A stretch of DNA of 64,000 bases, taken from positions 42,227,295 through 42,291,294 of the forward strand of contig OU015524.1 in assembly GCA_907165065.1 (NCBI GenBank), written 5' to 3'. Source of the stretch: Caprimulgus europaeus. Taxonomy: Eukaryota; Chordata; Aves; Caprimulgiformes; Caprimulgidae. Both the position numbers and the translations under genes were made by a program. Positions 12,662 through 25,624 of this stretch are shown here, one piece after another (positions within the stretch are counted from its first letter, which is position 1; every line of letters begins with the position of its first letter). The notes below the pieces were generated by a model that worked only from the letters and a program-made list of their open reading frames with translations, searched no databases and was not told the DNA's origin.

Positions 12662-15600
12662 CTAAACAGGGAGGAAAGTTATCCACCAATTAAACTGAGC
12701 ATACTGTACAGCATATCTACACTTTGCTAAGTGTATCTGTAAATGACAGAACTTCTGCATAATTTTAACATTCAAGTTAAAAAACATGCAGTTTGTTGTC
12801 TTAGCCTTTTTTACACAAATGCAGTAACTCGAGGCAGTAAAGCATCTCCCATCAAATAGCTGAGGCAGTCAAGATGGAAGCACTTAAATGTGGAGTTAAT
12901 TAGAGCTGCAGTGTGTTGTCTGGTTTTCATTTAAGTTCTACAAATTTTGCTTTATTTGATTCAAATTTACCTGAACATTTATCTTCCTTCTCTCAGTAAT
13001 AAAAAAGCTGTTAACTTTTGTAAGCTACTGTTGCAGGAAGAGAACATTTATATAAAATGCCATCAAAAAGGTTAGCTCCCTAGAGTTACCAATAGACTGC
13101 AGCCACTTATAGCAGGATCCTGGGTGGCCCACATGACTAACAGTCTCTGACATAATATGCATCTCCCATAAACAATGTTTTTTTTCATATTTATGTATGT
13201 AAAAAGGGAATTAACACAGAACATGCCTGGTATGCATATGCACATCCCAAGATGTTGCTGTGTACAAGGCACCTCTAAGTTCACTTTTTAAATCCAGAAC
13301 GCGTTTAGGCTACAGAAATTTGACCCACAGCTTATTTAATAGATTTTTTACTGAATCTCTGCAAAAATGAAAATACCTTTTCTTCCTTCTATATATACTT
13401 AGAGTTTCTCAATTAAAAATGAATGTTTAAGATAAGATAGATTTCTGAAAATACTGTCCTCTGCATACAGCATACTATACTTTCTCACTGGTGGTTATTT
13501 CACTTGAAAATATATGCAAACACACAACTAAAATTATTAACTGTTTCAGTGAAATGGAGTTTTAAAAAGATAAATTGCAAGGAAGGAGTGAGAGGTTTAT
13601 TGCAGCACTGAGAATGTTGTTCTATGCTACCAAATAAGGAGGCATTGTGGTGGAGGCATCCACAGTTGATTAACCAAACTTGAAGCACAGCTTCCATGGC
13701 TGCCCCTAGCCAGGCAGCCCCATCCTCTTTGCACTGGCAGTCATGCAATGATATAGCAAGCAGATGAGAAAGCTGAGGTGGCCTAAAAAAATCCTATCCA
13801 AAAACTCCACTCCATTTTACTGCTCTGGTGATACGAATGCCAGTGCTGATGAAGAAGAGAACACAGAACTGTGCTAATGACAGCAGGAATGGAGAGGAGT
13901 ATTAAAAGCAACTCAGACTTAGACTGTGGATTAGACTATCACGAAACAGTATCTTAACATTCATCATGAAGGAGTGTATATGCTGCATGCTACAGTGCAG
14001 TATAGAGAAGCTCACTCCAGCTCCCTGAATATTTACATTAGCAAGCTCTTCCTATCATGTAGACACATTTCAAGAGCCATGTATTTATCAGGAATCAGGT
14101 ACTTCATATGCTGCAACCAGATGGAAGGGTCAGAAATTCATCTAGTTATTCTGAAAACCAGATAAGCTTTAGGCATAACCCTCTAGCAGATACTGCAGCG
14201 TGGTTGGTTCCACAGACTGGGATACCAGAGCAGAATTCAGTGACCATGATAAATGCAGCCCCCTTCAATCCAAACTGATTGACATACTAGAGTTTGGCCA
14301 ATTTATCGGTGTAATACTAAAATCAGACTTTAAAAATTATGATTAAATTTATTTTCTGCAACATGTCCTTCAGGCAGGATTTGTTACCGAACCTAATGCA
14401 AATTGTTATAAAAGACAGGTTTAGGTTCAGTGGAAATTTTGTGTCTTGCTTTTGTTCAATGTCAGGAATTTAATTGTTTTCACTGTGTTTCTAAAACAAA
14501 AAACCCAGAAAAAAAAGGAGTATTTTTTAAAAATTTTACCTTAAAATGCCACAGTTAAAACTACAAAAAAAAAAAAAAAATTCCTTTTAAATTGAACATT
14601 TCAAGAATCAGTTTGATTCCAGCCTGAGGTCACAAATCAATTTCAGAAGGCCATCTATATTTAAACTGAGTTATGAAATCTAAAATGAGAGGTTTTCTAA
14701 TGAAACCAGTTTTATTACTATTGACAGTATTTCACAGTGTTTATATGTACTTTCTTTAAATTAAAAATACTCTTGATTAATTGAAAATGTTCCTGGTTTT
14801 CAGATGCCCGAAAACTAGATAAAAAATACTTTGTTGTAGAAATGAATGTGCAGTGTATAAGATTTCAGTACATCATGAAAGGGAGCAGTTGATAAATACA
14901 ATTCAATAGGATAAAAATTGAAATAAGCGCTGTTCCTTAAAGGAACTTTCCACACAACTCAAAACAATAGAGGCTGGACATATGAAAATATTAAATCACA
15001 TCAGTCAAAGAGGTTTTAAGGCTAAAAGTATTCCAGGAGCTAGTATAAATATCAGGCTGATGGCTGGATGACCATTCAACATGTATTACAAATGCAGTTG
15101 ATCCCATGAGGTGCAGTCCTAACAATTCTTGAAAGCTGTATTATTACATCAGGAGGGAAGAACTGCTGCTCTACTGCAAATATAGATATTGATCCCAGGA
15201 TGCCTCATTGGAAGGACATTTACACATTCGGGATCTCATTAGGCAGAGAAAGCTTTCTGTTTCTATTTAGGAACTCCTCTGATTAATTCCTCTAAGTTCC
15301 CAAAAATGAGTGAGCAAAACCAGGCATTTCTTATCTTATGTCTCACCCAGCTACCTTTTATTCCAGATTACACGGGTCTGTATTACCAATATGAAGATTT
15401 TTTAAAAAAATTAATTACATACTTATACAGAAAGAATGTCTTTCTGGAGATTTAAATATAAGAAGTGAATCAAACTAGTCATATAAGTTTGTTTTTTAAA
15501 TTGAGAAAATACAAATTTAAATGCTCAATTCACCAAAATTATTCACTAAAAACTTTCAAATTCATCCCACTAATAATAGGTAAATCAATACAGTCTTACA

Positions 15601-17634
15601 GATGCACAGCTACAGCTCTCAAATAGTAAATTGTTTGTGTTAAAATCTACTCTCACAGTGTAAAGAAATAATAATTTAATGCTGATTACAATTCCACAAT
15701 CTCAGTGGCACTCTCAGATATCAAATGCAATTAACTGCTTAAGTTCACTCTTCAAGACTTGCATGCTTAATTTCTCATTTTACCAAGACTTGTATATGCA
15801 GCTTAAGCTACATGAGTTTTACTAACGACTTTTGCACATGCAGCTGTACCTTCAGAAGTACCATTCGAATTCACAATAATATAAAATACCTATATCACAA
15901 AACCATATAGTATTTCGTTATTTGTTATAGCAAACTCCCCACTATCCATAAATATTATTATCGAGCACCTGTTGCTCATTTAAGATGCCTCCAAAATGCA
16001 CAAAAAACTAGCTGTGCTCAGAGGCTGTCCTCATGAGCATTTTCCCCTCTTCTACACAGGCATTATCTTTGCTGGAGTAAAGGCAATTCTTCTGATGAGG
16101 TTTTCTAACATGATGTAATTCAATGTCGAGATAAGGAAAACTCTTAAAGTGAATTTGACTTGAGTTAGTAGGTCCACAGTAAATGACCATTCTCCAGAGC
16201 CTTATGGTGACCTTGTCATAACTCATGGAAAAACTATAGTACACTTCTGTGTTGGTATAAAGATTTTGTATTCTGTTAGTTACTGCATACTAGGAAAAGA
16301 GTTAGAAAACAAACTGTAGCCATAATGAACACTCATCTGATCCCATCTGACTTATCTCCTTCTACCACTTGAACCCAAATAACAGGAGATATGCAAGCAG
16401 AGATGTGTAATGGAAAAGATCTTTTATTTAATACTTAAGAAAGATACATTGACTTAGATTTTTAACTTCAACTATTACACATTTTAGAAAAAAAAAAAAA
16501 AAGCAGCAAATTCACACAATAATGAAAAAGATTTGCAAAATTTTAATAGTATACCTGAGCTAGTTCATTCTTTGAAGAAACAACCTAGGGTATAAAATGA
16601 GAGCTTATGTGTACGTTTGTGACGTATTCCACCCTTCAGAAAAAGCTGCAACAATGCCACACAGTTGCAGAAATAACTCCATTACTCCCATGATCTTTTG
16701 TCTTTACAGGCTAATCCACTCAGCTCACCCCAAAACATACTTAAAAGCAATATCCCAAAATAACTTCCGATCTTTCTTCTCAGTTTAATGGTTTTCATAA
16801 AGGTCTGTAAGTTATTTAAACACCACACTGCTGCAGCAAGTAAGTTCCTTCCCTTCAAATTGAATGAAATATGTAGGAATTGAGTTAGATACATGCTATC
16901 TTAATGAAATTCTAATTCACTAGAAAAATACCCAGTTAGGTATGTTCATGGATGCTGACATTTGCAATGCATCCACCATAGAAACACTATGCATAGGATG
17001 TACTATTTCAACTCTCCTATCATCATGGCATAAGAAAAAAATGCAGAGTAAATGACTGTGCCACACATTGCATATAATGTATACACTTGATACAGACTTC
17101 AAATTGACTTCAATTAAGTGATTTTCACATGGCATAAGACAAACACCGAGCTCCTGCTAGATTCACATAATACCAGAAAGCTAGTACACATGCGTAGGTG
17201 GAGTCAAGCACATCTGGGAATATTTCAGAATTCCACAGAACATAACTAAGCATTTCAGCTCACTATAAATTTTCCTTAATGACTTTCCAATAACAATGTG
17301 CGTTTCTGCTGCTCTATATTTCCCAAACAATTTAGAATAAAATAAGAAATTAGTAATTATAATTAAATTAACAAAATTCTTTTGTAGGATAATGAAATCC
17401 AGATATTAGTTAAGACAGGTGGAAAATTAAACAAAACCCCCCAGTCTGATAACTACAAAAGCTTTTTATTCCATCTAATAAATTCTGTGATCTACCAGCC
17501 TAAACCATTAGTGGTCTGGGAAGACCATGCAATTCAGCCATGCAGCATGCAACAAAGCAGCACGTAACACAATGCAAAAATCGCAAAGAAAACCAAGTGA
17601 TGGCCATGCTAGTATTTGTCAAGGGTCTCCTTAC

Positions 17635-17684
17635 CAAACAGTGAAATCCTATGCCTGACAAGAACTCCAAGTTTGCAGAACAGG
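17635..17684 (-). CDS. RYR2: RYR2 exon, human ~3006-3023 (50 nt)
   Basis: 50 nt, acceptor CTTCAG, donor GTAAGG. It encodes LFCKLGVLVRHRISLF with split codons at both ends. It is the smallest exon in the window, flanked by introns of 3165 and 4973 nt. It lies inside the zipper segment reported to anchor PKA through mAKAP. A polypyrimidine tract of about 60 nt precedes it. The downstream intron 12662-17634 has A runs (14561-14580, 16488-16502) but no repeat I can name. Confidence 0.96.
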
Positions 17685-17692
17685 CTGAAGAC

Positions 17693-17753
17693 AAAAGAAA
17701 AATAAGAGAAGGGAAAAGAAAAAAAATAAGGGGGAGGGGAAAGAAAGAAAAAA
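17693..17753 (-). promoter_or_regulatory. Extended polypyrimidine tract before the 50-nt exon
   Basis: On the plus strand 61 bases are purine except T at 17703 and 17727. On the gene strand this is a 61-nt C/U tract ending 9 nt from the exon's first base. It probably helps U2AF or PTB-type proteins recognise an exon of only 50 nt. The tract is far longer than those of other acceptors in the window. Confidence 0.8.
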
Positions 17754-18466
17754 TAACAGCTGATATATGAGCAGGAAAAGCAACATGATGTCACGCAGAA
17801 AGAATCAATTATCTGAGCAGAATGTAGGACAGAGTACTAAAGAAAGAGTTTTTAAGTGCATATTCTTAACAAACATGGTTAAATAAGCACATACTATAAT
17901 TAAAGAAACAAAAAAAATTGAAAGCAAAGCTAATTAATATAAAAGCATCTTATATGATAATCCACAAGAAAATAATCATCAAAGCTTTAAGAAGTAAAAC
18001 GTGGTCAGTGTGCTATCCAGGATATCACTGACAATTTGAAAACAAAGGGTAAGGAAATCAGATTAATTGAAGTGTTTGACGGCAAGTGTTTAACTAGTCC
18101 AATTTGGATCTTGTTATCTTGAAGAAAATAAGCATTTCTTTTCATATATATTGCTTTTTAAACATACTTAACATAAGAAATAGCCTCTTACATGGTTAAA
18201 GATCAACAAAAATAGATATGATCAACATTTCATTTCACATGTTTAAATTACTCCCTGTGCTGATGAGCAGTGCCCCGTTCAGAACAATGAAGTTTTGCAT
18301 TAATTCATAGAAGCAGGAGCACACTGCCCCGCCCAAATTGACCTGGCCTCCAGATTTAGGAAGGGTTAGCTCAATCTTCATGATCCAGTTTAGTCTGAGA
18401 ACTATCTCCAAGAGTAACATCAATTTTGGAGTTATGTTTTATGCTGCAAAACTCCTCATCTGCCAT

Positions 18467-18494
18467 AAATGACATGAACAATATCATGTCATTT
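18467..18494. repeat. 11-bp inverted repeat
   Basis: AAATGACATGA at 18467-18477 is the exact reverse complement of 18484-18494, with a 6-nt loop. In the intron 17685-20849. Short enough to be chance in this much sequence. Confidence 0.85.
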
Positions 18495-20849
18495 TATTAA
18501 ACTATTTAATTATTAGGCACACAGGCTAGTTATCAATATCTGATTTTAAAGCAAAAGACACCATAAGCATGTCTGCAGAGTTTATGGATGAGATCTGAAC
18601 ATGGTGTTCCATTGACAGACAAGAGAACGGTGCCAAATGGAAACATTTATGTCCAGAATCAGAACAGCCAGGTTAATGTGGTGTTGAATCCAGCTAACTA
18701 GCCAGTGCACAGTGATCCACTATAGCAACAGTAACTGCTCTGTTTTAGAAATGAGTCTGGCTGGTGCATGTTCAGACATCTCTGTTCACTTTTTATTCCA
18801 TGAGGCAGACATATACTATATATTCTTTTACAAGGATCTTGGTTCACCTAGTCCAATGGGAAATGTTGTACAGAAGCTTATTAGCATCATATAAAACTTG
18901 TGTCCATTCTAACAAAGACATTAAATAGCTCACAAACTCTCTTATTTTCTAACATACAAATGTTACTCAACTGACTGTAGCATTCAGCAGATGCCAAGTT
19001 TTCACAGTCAGACTGAATCTATTATCTCCGCTGTAATTAGTTTAGGTTAAATAAAAATGTCCAAATGGCCAGTACTTTGATGTTCAGAATTAATTTTATA
19101 CAACTGCAGTAGTACAAGGACTTGTAAGATGGTCTAATGGATGAGAAATGCAAAAAGCCCAATCCCTAAGAGGCTGGTTACAAATATGATGGAATATAAT
19201 GCCACCATGTTTCAGGAAGAGGTCTGACCTGTATTTGCCCTCAAAATAGATCTGGATTTAATGTATTTGCTGAACATGGAATGGTTATCACACATGCTAA
19301 GACTGTCACATTATCAATACCCCAAATTATACTCTTCCATAGCTCAATGAATGCAAGCTCATCTTCATTGGAAAAAGAAAGCAGCCAGGAACCGCCCTTA
19401 GCTTGAAGAAAATCCTACTTATGAGTTGCACTCACTCAAACAAATCTAAATGGGAAAACTCAACAGAGGAAATAAAAAAAAATACTGGGAATCTATTCAA
19501 ATGACCCAAAACTGCTTTACAGAAAAGGATCATTTAATGTAGTTTCTATAAATTTTGTGTCTTAATAATTAAGAAATAAAGTGTTCAATAGCACTGATTA
19601 TAGCTATCATTCATCCAAGGTTTCCTTGCATGTGTTTTCTTCTCTTTGGCTGACATTTCTGGATGGCACGTAACTCAATCAAGTATGGCAGCAGCTCTGA
19701 TACTTTCGCTGGCCTACATGTTCAGGAATCTCACATAGCTAGACACCATAAGTGCAGAAGTCCTGAATCTATGCAGCATGTATGCCGATATATCCAAGTT
19801 TGACACATTCCAGAAGTATGGGGTTTATTGGCATGACTTAATCACTGTGAAAATATTGTTATCCGGGACATTATAGACAGAAAAACAGCAGTTCAGAGTG
19901 GAAAGTTATCTAGCTGCATGCATTTTGATAGAGTTTTTTAATTCTTCCAAGCTGTCAGGTCAAATTATTCCATGAGATGACTCAGAGTCAAGACAGTCAT
20001 TACTTGCTTATGCTTAGTATTGTTGCTATAAACTTCACTCAGTATTCAGACAATCTTACAAACCCCACATGCTATATGAACATCAACTGGCTGTTAGCCT
20101 CAAAGAACAACAATTCAGTTTTGCATGGTTCAGTACCCAAGAACAGCCAAGAAGGCAATCATGATACCCGTACATTACATGTACACAGCAGGTTCTGTGT
20201 GAAGCTTGTAGTCCACCTGACTAAATGTGAAATAGGGGTTTCAATTCAATGAGAGGTGAAATTAAGTGAAAATATATCTGAGAGATGGTATAAAAAATGG
20301 ATACCTTCAGAGAAAAGATTAAGTGGATATTTCTGTCATATTACTACTGTTATTACTATTTAGAAAACCGAAGAGCAGAAAGAATGCAACTCTCTCATTT
20401 TTACTTTTTATGGTGGGTAGTAATAACGATACTTACTGAAACACAGTTATAAATACGTTCGGCTTTTATATCTACCACAAGATTTTGCAGGAATATTACT
20501 TCAGAATATACCTATTTCTAACAGTGAAAACTGATACATATCTGCATAGCATGTGCCACAGACTGTGCAACCAACGTATTGTTGCACATTATGTTAAATT
20601 TAAGTTCCTTGCATGCTAAAGTAATCACCACTACCTTTAGAAGAGCATATAATCATAACTCTGTACTCCTCTTTTAATTTTATACAATGAATTTTCCCAA
20701 CAGGAAAAGAAAGAAAGTGAAAAAAGTTGAATTTGTGTGTTCATAAAAATATTTCTCTGCCTCCCACTTCTCACTTTCTCACAATCAACCACTGCTGTTT
20801 AAAGACAAACACACATGTGCAAACACATTAATATTATTTTAAGTTTTAC

Positions 20850-20971
20850 CTTGTCACCATTTCTTTCTCTTTATTAGAGGCATGACCTCCACTGCTGAGA
20901 GGCCTGCTTGCTGCAGATAAGAAATACAGGCGATGATTTTTAAAATATTGATCAATCAAAGGGAGCACAAC
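20850..20971 (-). CDS. RYR2: RYR2 exon, human ~2966-3006
   Basis: 122 nt, acceptor TTTCAG, donor GTAAAA. It encodes [20 protein letters not shown], then [20 protein letters not shown]. This opens helical domain 2. PLSSGG replaces human PLCSGG. The exon end begins the stretch (about 3003-3039) described as the leucine/isoleucine zipper that binds mAKAP. The downstream intron 17685-20849 (3165 nt) has an 11-bp inverted repeat at 18467-18494 and nothing else I recognise, apart from the purine-rich tract at its end. Confidence 0.97.
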
Positions 20972-21801
20972 CTGAAATTACATCAGAAAGAGGTGGTTAT
21001 TTCAGGGCTTTCTTTACTATGTTCTGTATTACTCTTTGTAAGTCACAGCTGAAGATAGGAGATTTCAAATGTGTTTTCTCTTTTTAAATGTATTTTTTCT
21101 TTAATTCTTTGAATTCAGTTAGTATTCAAGGCACTTAAAATGCCATCAGGAAAGGCAGTAGAAAAATTTTACATTATCTCTGGGACTGGATCTGTGGTTT
21201 CTTCAGGAGGAGCACAAAGCAGAAAGTATAACTTCATTTTATCTCACAATTTAAGATTTTTCCAGTACCAAGTACACAGAAACAACTGCTGCTGTTCATG
21301 CCTTTTAATGTAAGTTTAAGTAAAGAAATCACCTACAACTGCCAGTGCACTAATGGCACTTAAATCTAGATGCTATCAAGTAAAACTCCCAAAACTTCCT
21401 CATTCATTAAGGGCTTTTCCACAGAAGTTTTCCTGTTTACTTCATGTGGTGACCATTACCCACTGTCCACTCCAGGTATCAGCCAGGAGGAGATTCAAAA
21501 TAAACAGCCAATAAGAAAATCTGAAATTGCTTCCTTTTTGGAGCATGGTTCAAAAGCAGCTGGAATGCTAGCTTCTGAGTCAATGACCTTGGCAAAAAGT
21601 ACCACATGGAAGGTACCAAGATTATAATTTACTGCGAGGATATCAGGGCTAGAAAATGCTGCAAACAGTTCTCTTCGCTTTTTCACTAATGAATTCAAAA
21701 GGCACTTTGAATATGCAAACACCATACAAGTTTTTTTGTGCAAAAGACATAAGCAGATAATTTATAATGTATAAAAACTTCTTGACAAAAAAAGGAGAAT
21801 T

Positions 21802-22538
21802 GGGCTCACTGAGGAAGAGGAACTGCAAGTCCTGCACCTGAGAAGGAATAACACCAGGTACCAGTGCACACAGAAAGCTGGCCAGCTGGAAAGCAGCTTT
21901 GCAGAGAAGGACTAGGGGGTCTCAGTGGACAGGAAACTGACCACAAGCCAACAATGCACCCTCACTGCAAAGGTGCCCAACAGCATCCTGGGTTGCATTA
22001 GACAGAGATGTCAGCAGGGCCAGGGTGGTGATTTATCCTCTCTACTCAGCACTGGCGAGGCCACATCTGAAGTGCTGTGTCTGGTTCTGGGCTCCTCAGT
22101 ACAGGAGAAGCATGGAGGTAGTGGAGAGAGAGTCCAGTGAAGGGCCATAAAGATGATGAAGGAACTAGAGGATCTTTCAAATGAGGAGAGATTGAAAGAG
22201 CTGGGACTCTTTAGCCTGGAGAAGAGAAGGCTTAGGAAGAATCTCATCAATGTGTATAAATACCTGAAGAGTGTAAAGAAAACAAAGCCAGGTTCTTTTC
22301 AATTGTGCCCTGAGACAATGGGCACAAACTGAAACATAGTAGGTTCCCTGTGATCTTCAGGAAACACTTTTTTACTGTGATGGTGACTGATGACTGGCAC
22401 AGGTTGCCCACAGAGGTTGTGGAGTCTCCACCCTTGGAGATATTCAAAAGCTGTTTGGACATGGTCCTGAGCAATCTGCTCTAGTTGATGCTGGACTAGA
22501 TGACCGCCAGAAGGCCCTTCCAATCTGACAGATACATA
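21802..22538 (+). mobile_element. CR1 LINE fragment (3' portion), antisense to RYR2
   Basis: About 740 bp in plus orientation, carrying remains of the C-terminal ORF2 region (for example AGCATCCTGGGTTGCAT and CTCTACTCAGCACTGGCGAG). It ends in the GATGCTGGACTAGATGACC region. Frames are broken by stops and indels, and the final octamer is not clear. It is a separate insertion from the next CR1, since each has its own 3' end and both point the same way. Confidence 0.88.
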
Positions 22539-23011
22539 GCTGTGTTAATTCCAGTAACTATTGCTCACATTTATCTGCCTGAAGATTGTACATGAAGGAT
22601 CTTCAGAATTAGACTAAGACAGTAAAGAGAAAACGTAGGAAGGTTATGAATAACATCATATGAGTAGCTGCATATCATGGAGAAAGGAAATGAGAATAAC
22701 AATATAGTCCTGTAATTTTTTCACACCTATACTTCATCCTACAATATTTTCAAGCTATTTTTATTCACACTGATTTTAATTAATGAATTTAATTGTTTAT
22801 CCCCCATGCATGTAGCACGGAGAATAAACAAGAGGAGCTGGAGATGTGTGCACGCCTGCAGGGCTATTACCTGATTGACATCACAGAGACATGGTGAGAT
22901 GGCTTCTATGACTGGAGTGTTGGCATGAAACGATACAGGCTCTCCAGGAAGGACAAGCAGGGGAGATGAGGAGGGGGCATTGCCCTTTATGTCAACAATC
23001 AGCTGGAGTGT

Positions 23012-23584
23012 ATGGAGCTCCACCTGGAGATGGATGAGGAGCTAACCAAGAGTGTACTGATCAGGATTAAAGGGAAGGCAGGGAAAGGGGATGTTACAGT
23101 GGGGGTCTGCTACAGGCTGCCAGACCAGGGAGACCAAGCAGATGAGGCCTGCTATAAACATATAGGGGCAGCCTCACGTTCACAACCTCTGGTCCTCATG
23201 GGAGATATCTATTCAAGGGACAATACAGCAGGCCACAAACAATGCAGGTGGTTCTTGGAATGCATGGATTCCACTTCTCCTCCAAGTGGTAGAGGAACCG
23301 ACAAGGAAGTGTGCCATGCTGAACCTTGTTCTAACCAACAAGGTGGGGCTGGTGGGGAATGTGGCCTTGGCTGCAGCGACCATGAAATAGTGGCATTGAA
23401 GATCCTTAGGGCAGTGAGGAAGGTGCACAACAAGCTCAACACCTTGGACTTCAGGAGAGCAGACTTTGACCTGTTCAGGGACCTGCCTGGTCAGGTACTG
23501 TGGGAGAAATTTCTGGAGGGAAGAGGGGCTCAGGACAGCTGGCTTATACTCAAAGATCTCCTCCTCCAAGCTCAGGAGCGGTGA
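23012..23584 (+). pseudogene. CR1 ORF2 endonuclease remnant
   Basis: A 190-residue open stretch in the CR1 copy. Up to about residue 70 it resembles the apurinic-type endonuclease of CR1 ORF2, including VGVCYRLPDQ and a PLVLMGD motif. Beyond that, it holds the region around CSDHEIV, a degraded form of the conserved SDH motif. The next stop ends the frame well before the reverse transcriptase. It is not a host gene. Confidence 0.85.
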
Positions 23585-23915
23585 ATCTCAACAAAGAGGA
23601 AGGCAGGCAAAAAGAGCAGGAGGCCTGCATGGATGGACAGAAAGCTTCTGAACAAACTTAAGATCAAGAAAGAAGCCTATAGAGGGTGGAAGAAGGACAG
23701 GTAACCTGGGAGGAATACAGAGAAATTGCCTGAGAAGCCAGGGATCAGGTTAGGAAAGCTGAGGCCCTGACATAAATAAATTTGGACAGAGATGTCAAGG
23801 GCAACAAAAAAAGCTTCTACAGGTATGTTGGGGAGAAAGGGAAAACTAGGGAAAATGTGGGCCCTCTCCGGAAGGCCACAGGAGACTTGGTCACGCAGAC
23901 ACTGAGAAGGCTGAG

Positions 23916-24386
23916 GTGCTCAATGACTTTTTTGCCTCAGTCTTCACTGGCAAGTGCTCGTGCCACACTGCCCAAGTCCTAGAAAGCCAAGGAACGGTCT
24001 GGAAGAATGAAGAACCACCCACTGTAGGAGAAGATCAGGATCGGGACTACCTAAATAACCTGAAGGTGCACAAGTCCATGGGACCAGATGGGATGCAACT
24101 GCAGGTCCTGAGGGAACTGGCAGATGAAGTTGTGAAGCCATTATCCATCATATTTGAGAAGTCCTGGCAGACTGATGAAGTGCCTGCAGACTGGAAAAAT
24201 GGGAACATAACCCCCATTTTGAAAAAGGGAAATAAGGAAGACCCGGGGAACTACAGGCCGGTCAGTCTCACCTCGGTGCCAGGCAAGATCATGGAGCAGA
24301 TACTCCTAGAAATGATGCTAAGGCACATGGAAAATGAAAAGGTGATTGGTGACAACCAACATGGCTTCACTAAGGGCAAACAATGA
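23916..24386 (+). pseudogene. CR1 ORF2 reverse transcriptase N-terminal remnant
   Basis: A 156-residue open stretch with the fingers part of a non-LTR reverse transcriptase: [39 protein letters not shown] and [12 protein letters not shown]. It then meets a stop where the intact family continues into motif A. A motif-A-like DVIYLDL stretch occurs in another frame at about 24450-24500, followed by the deletion near 24650. Confidence 0.88.
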
Positions 24387-25559
24387 CTGACCAATCTGGT
24401 GGCCTTCTATGATGGGGTTACAACATTGGTGGGTAAGGCTAAAGCAAGTGATGTCATCTACCTGGACTTGTGCAAGGTGTCTGACACTGTCCCACACAAC
24501 ATCCTTGTCTCTAAGTTGGGGATATGGGTTTTGGAAGGACCACTCAGTGGATAAGGAATTGGCTGGATGGTCACACTCAAAGAGTTGTGGTCAACAGCTC
24601 AGTGTCCAAGTGAAGACTGGTGAAGAGTGGAGTCCCTCAGGGGTCTGTGCAAACCTTATGAAGTTCAACAAGGCCACATGCAAGGTCCTGCACCTGGGTC
24701 AGGGCAATCCCAAACATAAATACAGGCTGGGCAATGAGTGGCTTGAGACCAGCTTTGAAGAGAAGGACCTGGGAGTGGTGGTGGATGAGAAGCTCAACAT
24801 GAGCTGGCAATGCGTGCTTGCAGCCCAGAAGGCCAACTGTATCCTGGGCTGCATCAAGAGAAGCATGGCCAGCAGGTTGAGGAAGGTGATTCTACCCCTC
24901 TACTCGGCTCTCATAAGGCCCCACTTGGAGTACTGCATCCAGTTCTAGAGCCCCCAACACAAGAAAGACATCGACCAGTTAGAATGAGTCCAGAGGACGG
25001 CCACGAGGATGATCAGAGGGCTGAAGCACCTCTCCTATGAGGACAGACTGAGAGAGTTGGGGCTGTTCAGCCTGGAGAAGGCTTTGGGGAAATCTTATAG
25101 CAGCCTTCCAGTACCTGAAGGGGCCTACAGGAAGGCTGGGGAGGGACTTTTTACAAAGGCAGGTAGTGATAAAACAAGGGGTAATGACTTTAAAGTGAAA
25201 GAGGGTAGGTTTAGATTAGATATGAGGAAGAAATTCTTTCCTGTGAGGGTGGTGAGACACTGGATCAGGTTGCCCAGAGAAGTTGTGAATGCCCCTTCCT
25301 AGAAGTTTTCAAGCCAGGTTGGATGAGGCTTTGAGCAAGCTGGTCTACTGGAAGGTGTCCATGCTCATGGCAGGGGAGTTGGAACTGGATGATCTTTAAG
25401 GTCCCTTCCAACCAAAACCATTCTATGATTCTATGATTCTATAATGAATTTAATACAGAAAAATACAACTATAACAACAGTAATAATATTCACTAACAAA
25501 TACTTTCTCACTTCAACTACTTACTACGTTGACAAAGAATAAGCAAAGATATACTGTAC

Positions 25560-25624
25560 TTTGGCAAAAAACTTGATTTCTTGTTCATATGGGAAGTGCT
25601 CTCCTTTGCCTCTGCTGCCACCAT
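25560..25624 (-). CDS. RYR2: RYR2 exon, human ~2944-2965 (short, weak donor)
   Basis: 65 nt, acceptor TTTGCAG, donor AAA|GTACAG. It encodes GGSRGKGEHFPYEQEIKFFA and K. The donor is poor: no G at -1, and C and A at +4 and +5. It is the only one in phase with the next exon, which begins with GTTGTG (Val-Val). The downstream intron (20972-25559, 4588 nt) carries two antisense CR1 copies; the nearer one starts about 116 nt past this donor. Positions 20972-21800 show no repeat I recognise. Confidence 0.94.

Larger units (their letters stand above)
22815..25443 (+). mobile_element. CR1 LINE, 5'-truncated and defective, about 2.6 kb
   Basis: The longest mobile element here, in plus orientation (antisense to RYR2). 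It starts inside the endonuclease part of ORF2 and ends in two ATTCTATG-type octamers. Endonuclease remains lie at about 22830-23210 (TETW, GGGIALYVN, VGVCYRLP), reverse transcriptase remains at about 24040-24650 and the C-terminal region at about 24650-25310. The frame is broken by several stops (near 22893, 22967, 23582 and 24384) and frameshifts. A deletion near 24650 joins the GVPQGS region to the NLMKFNKA region, removing the part that holds the catalytic Asp-Asp. It cannot be active. Confidence 0.96.

Noticed and set aside
13561-13760. Slightly GC-richer stretch with an 82-residue minus-strand frame
   Set aside because: No splice-consistent link to RYR2, no recognisable domain, no repeat I can name. 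Probably ordinary intron.
24409-25302. Plus-strand frames of 179, 76 and 97 residues that could suggest a host gene
   Set aside because: They are broken pieces of CR1 ORF2 in three frames, not a host gene.
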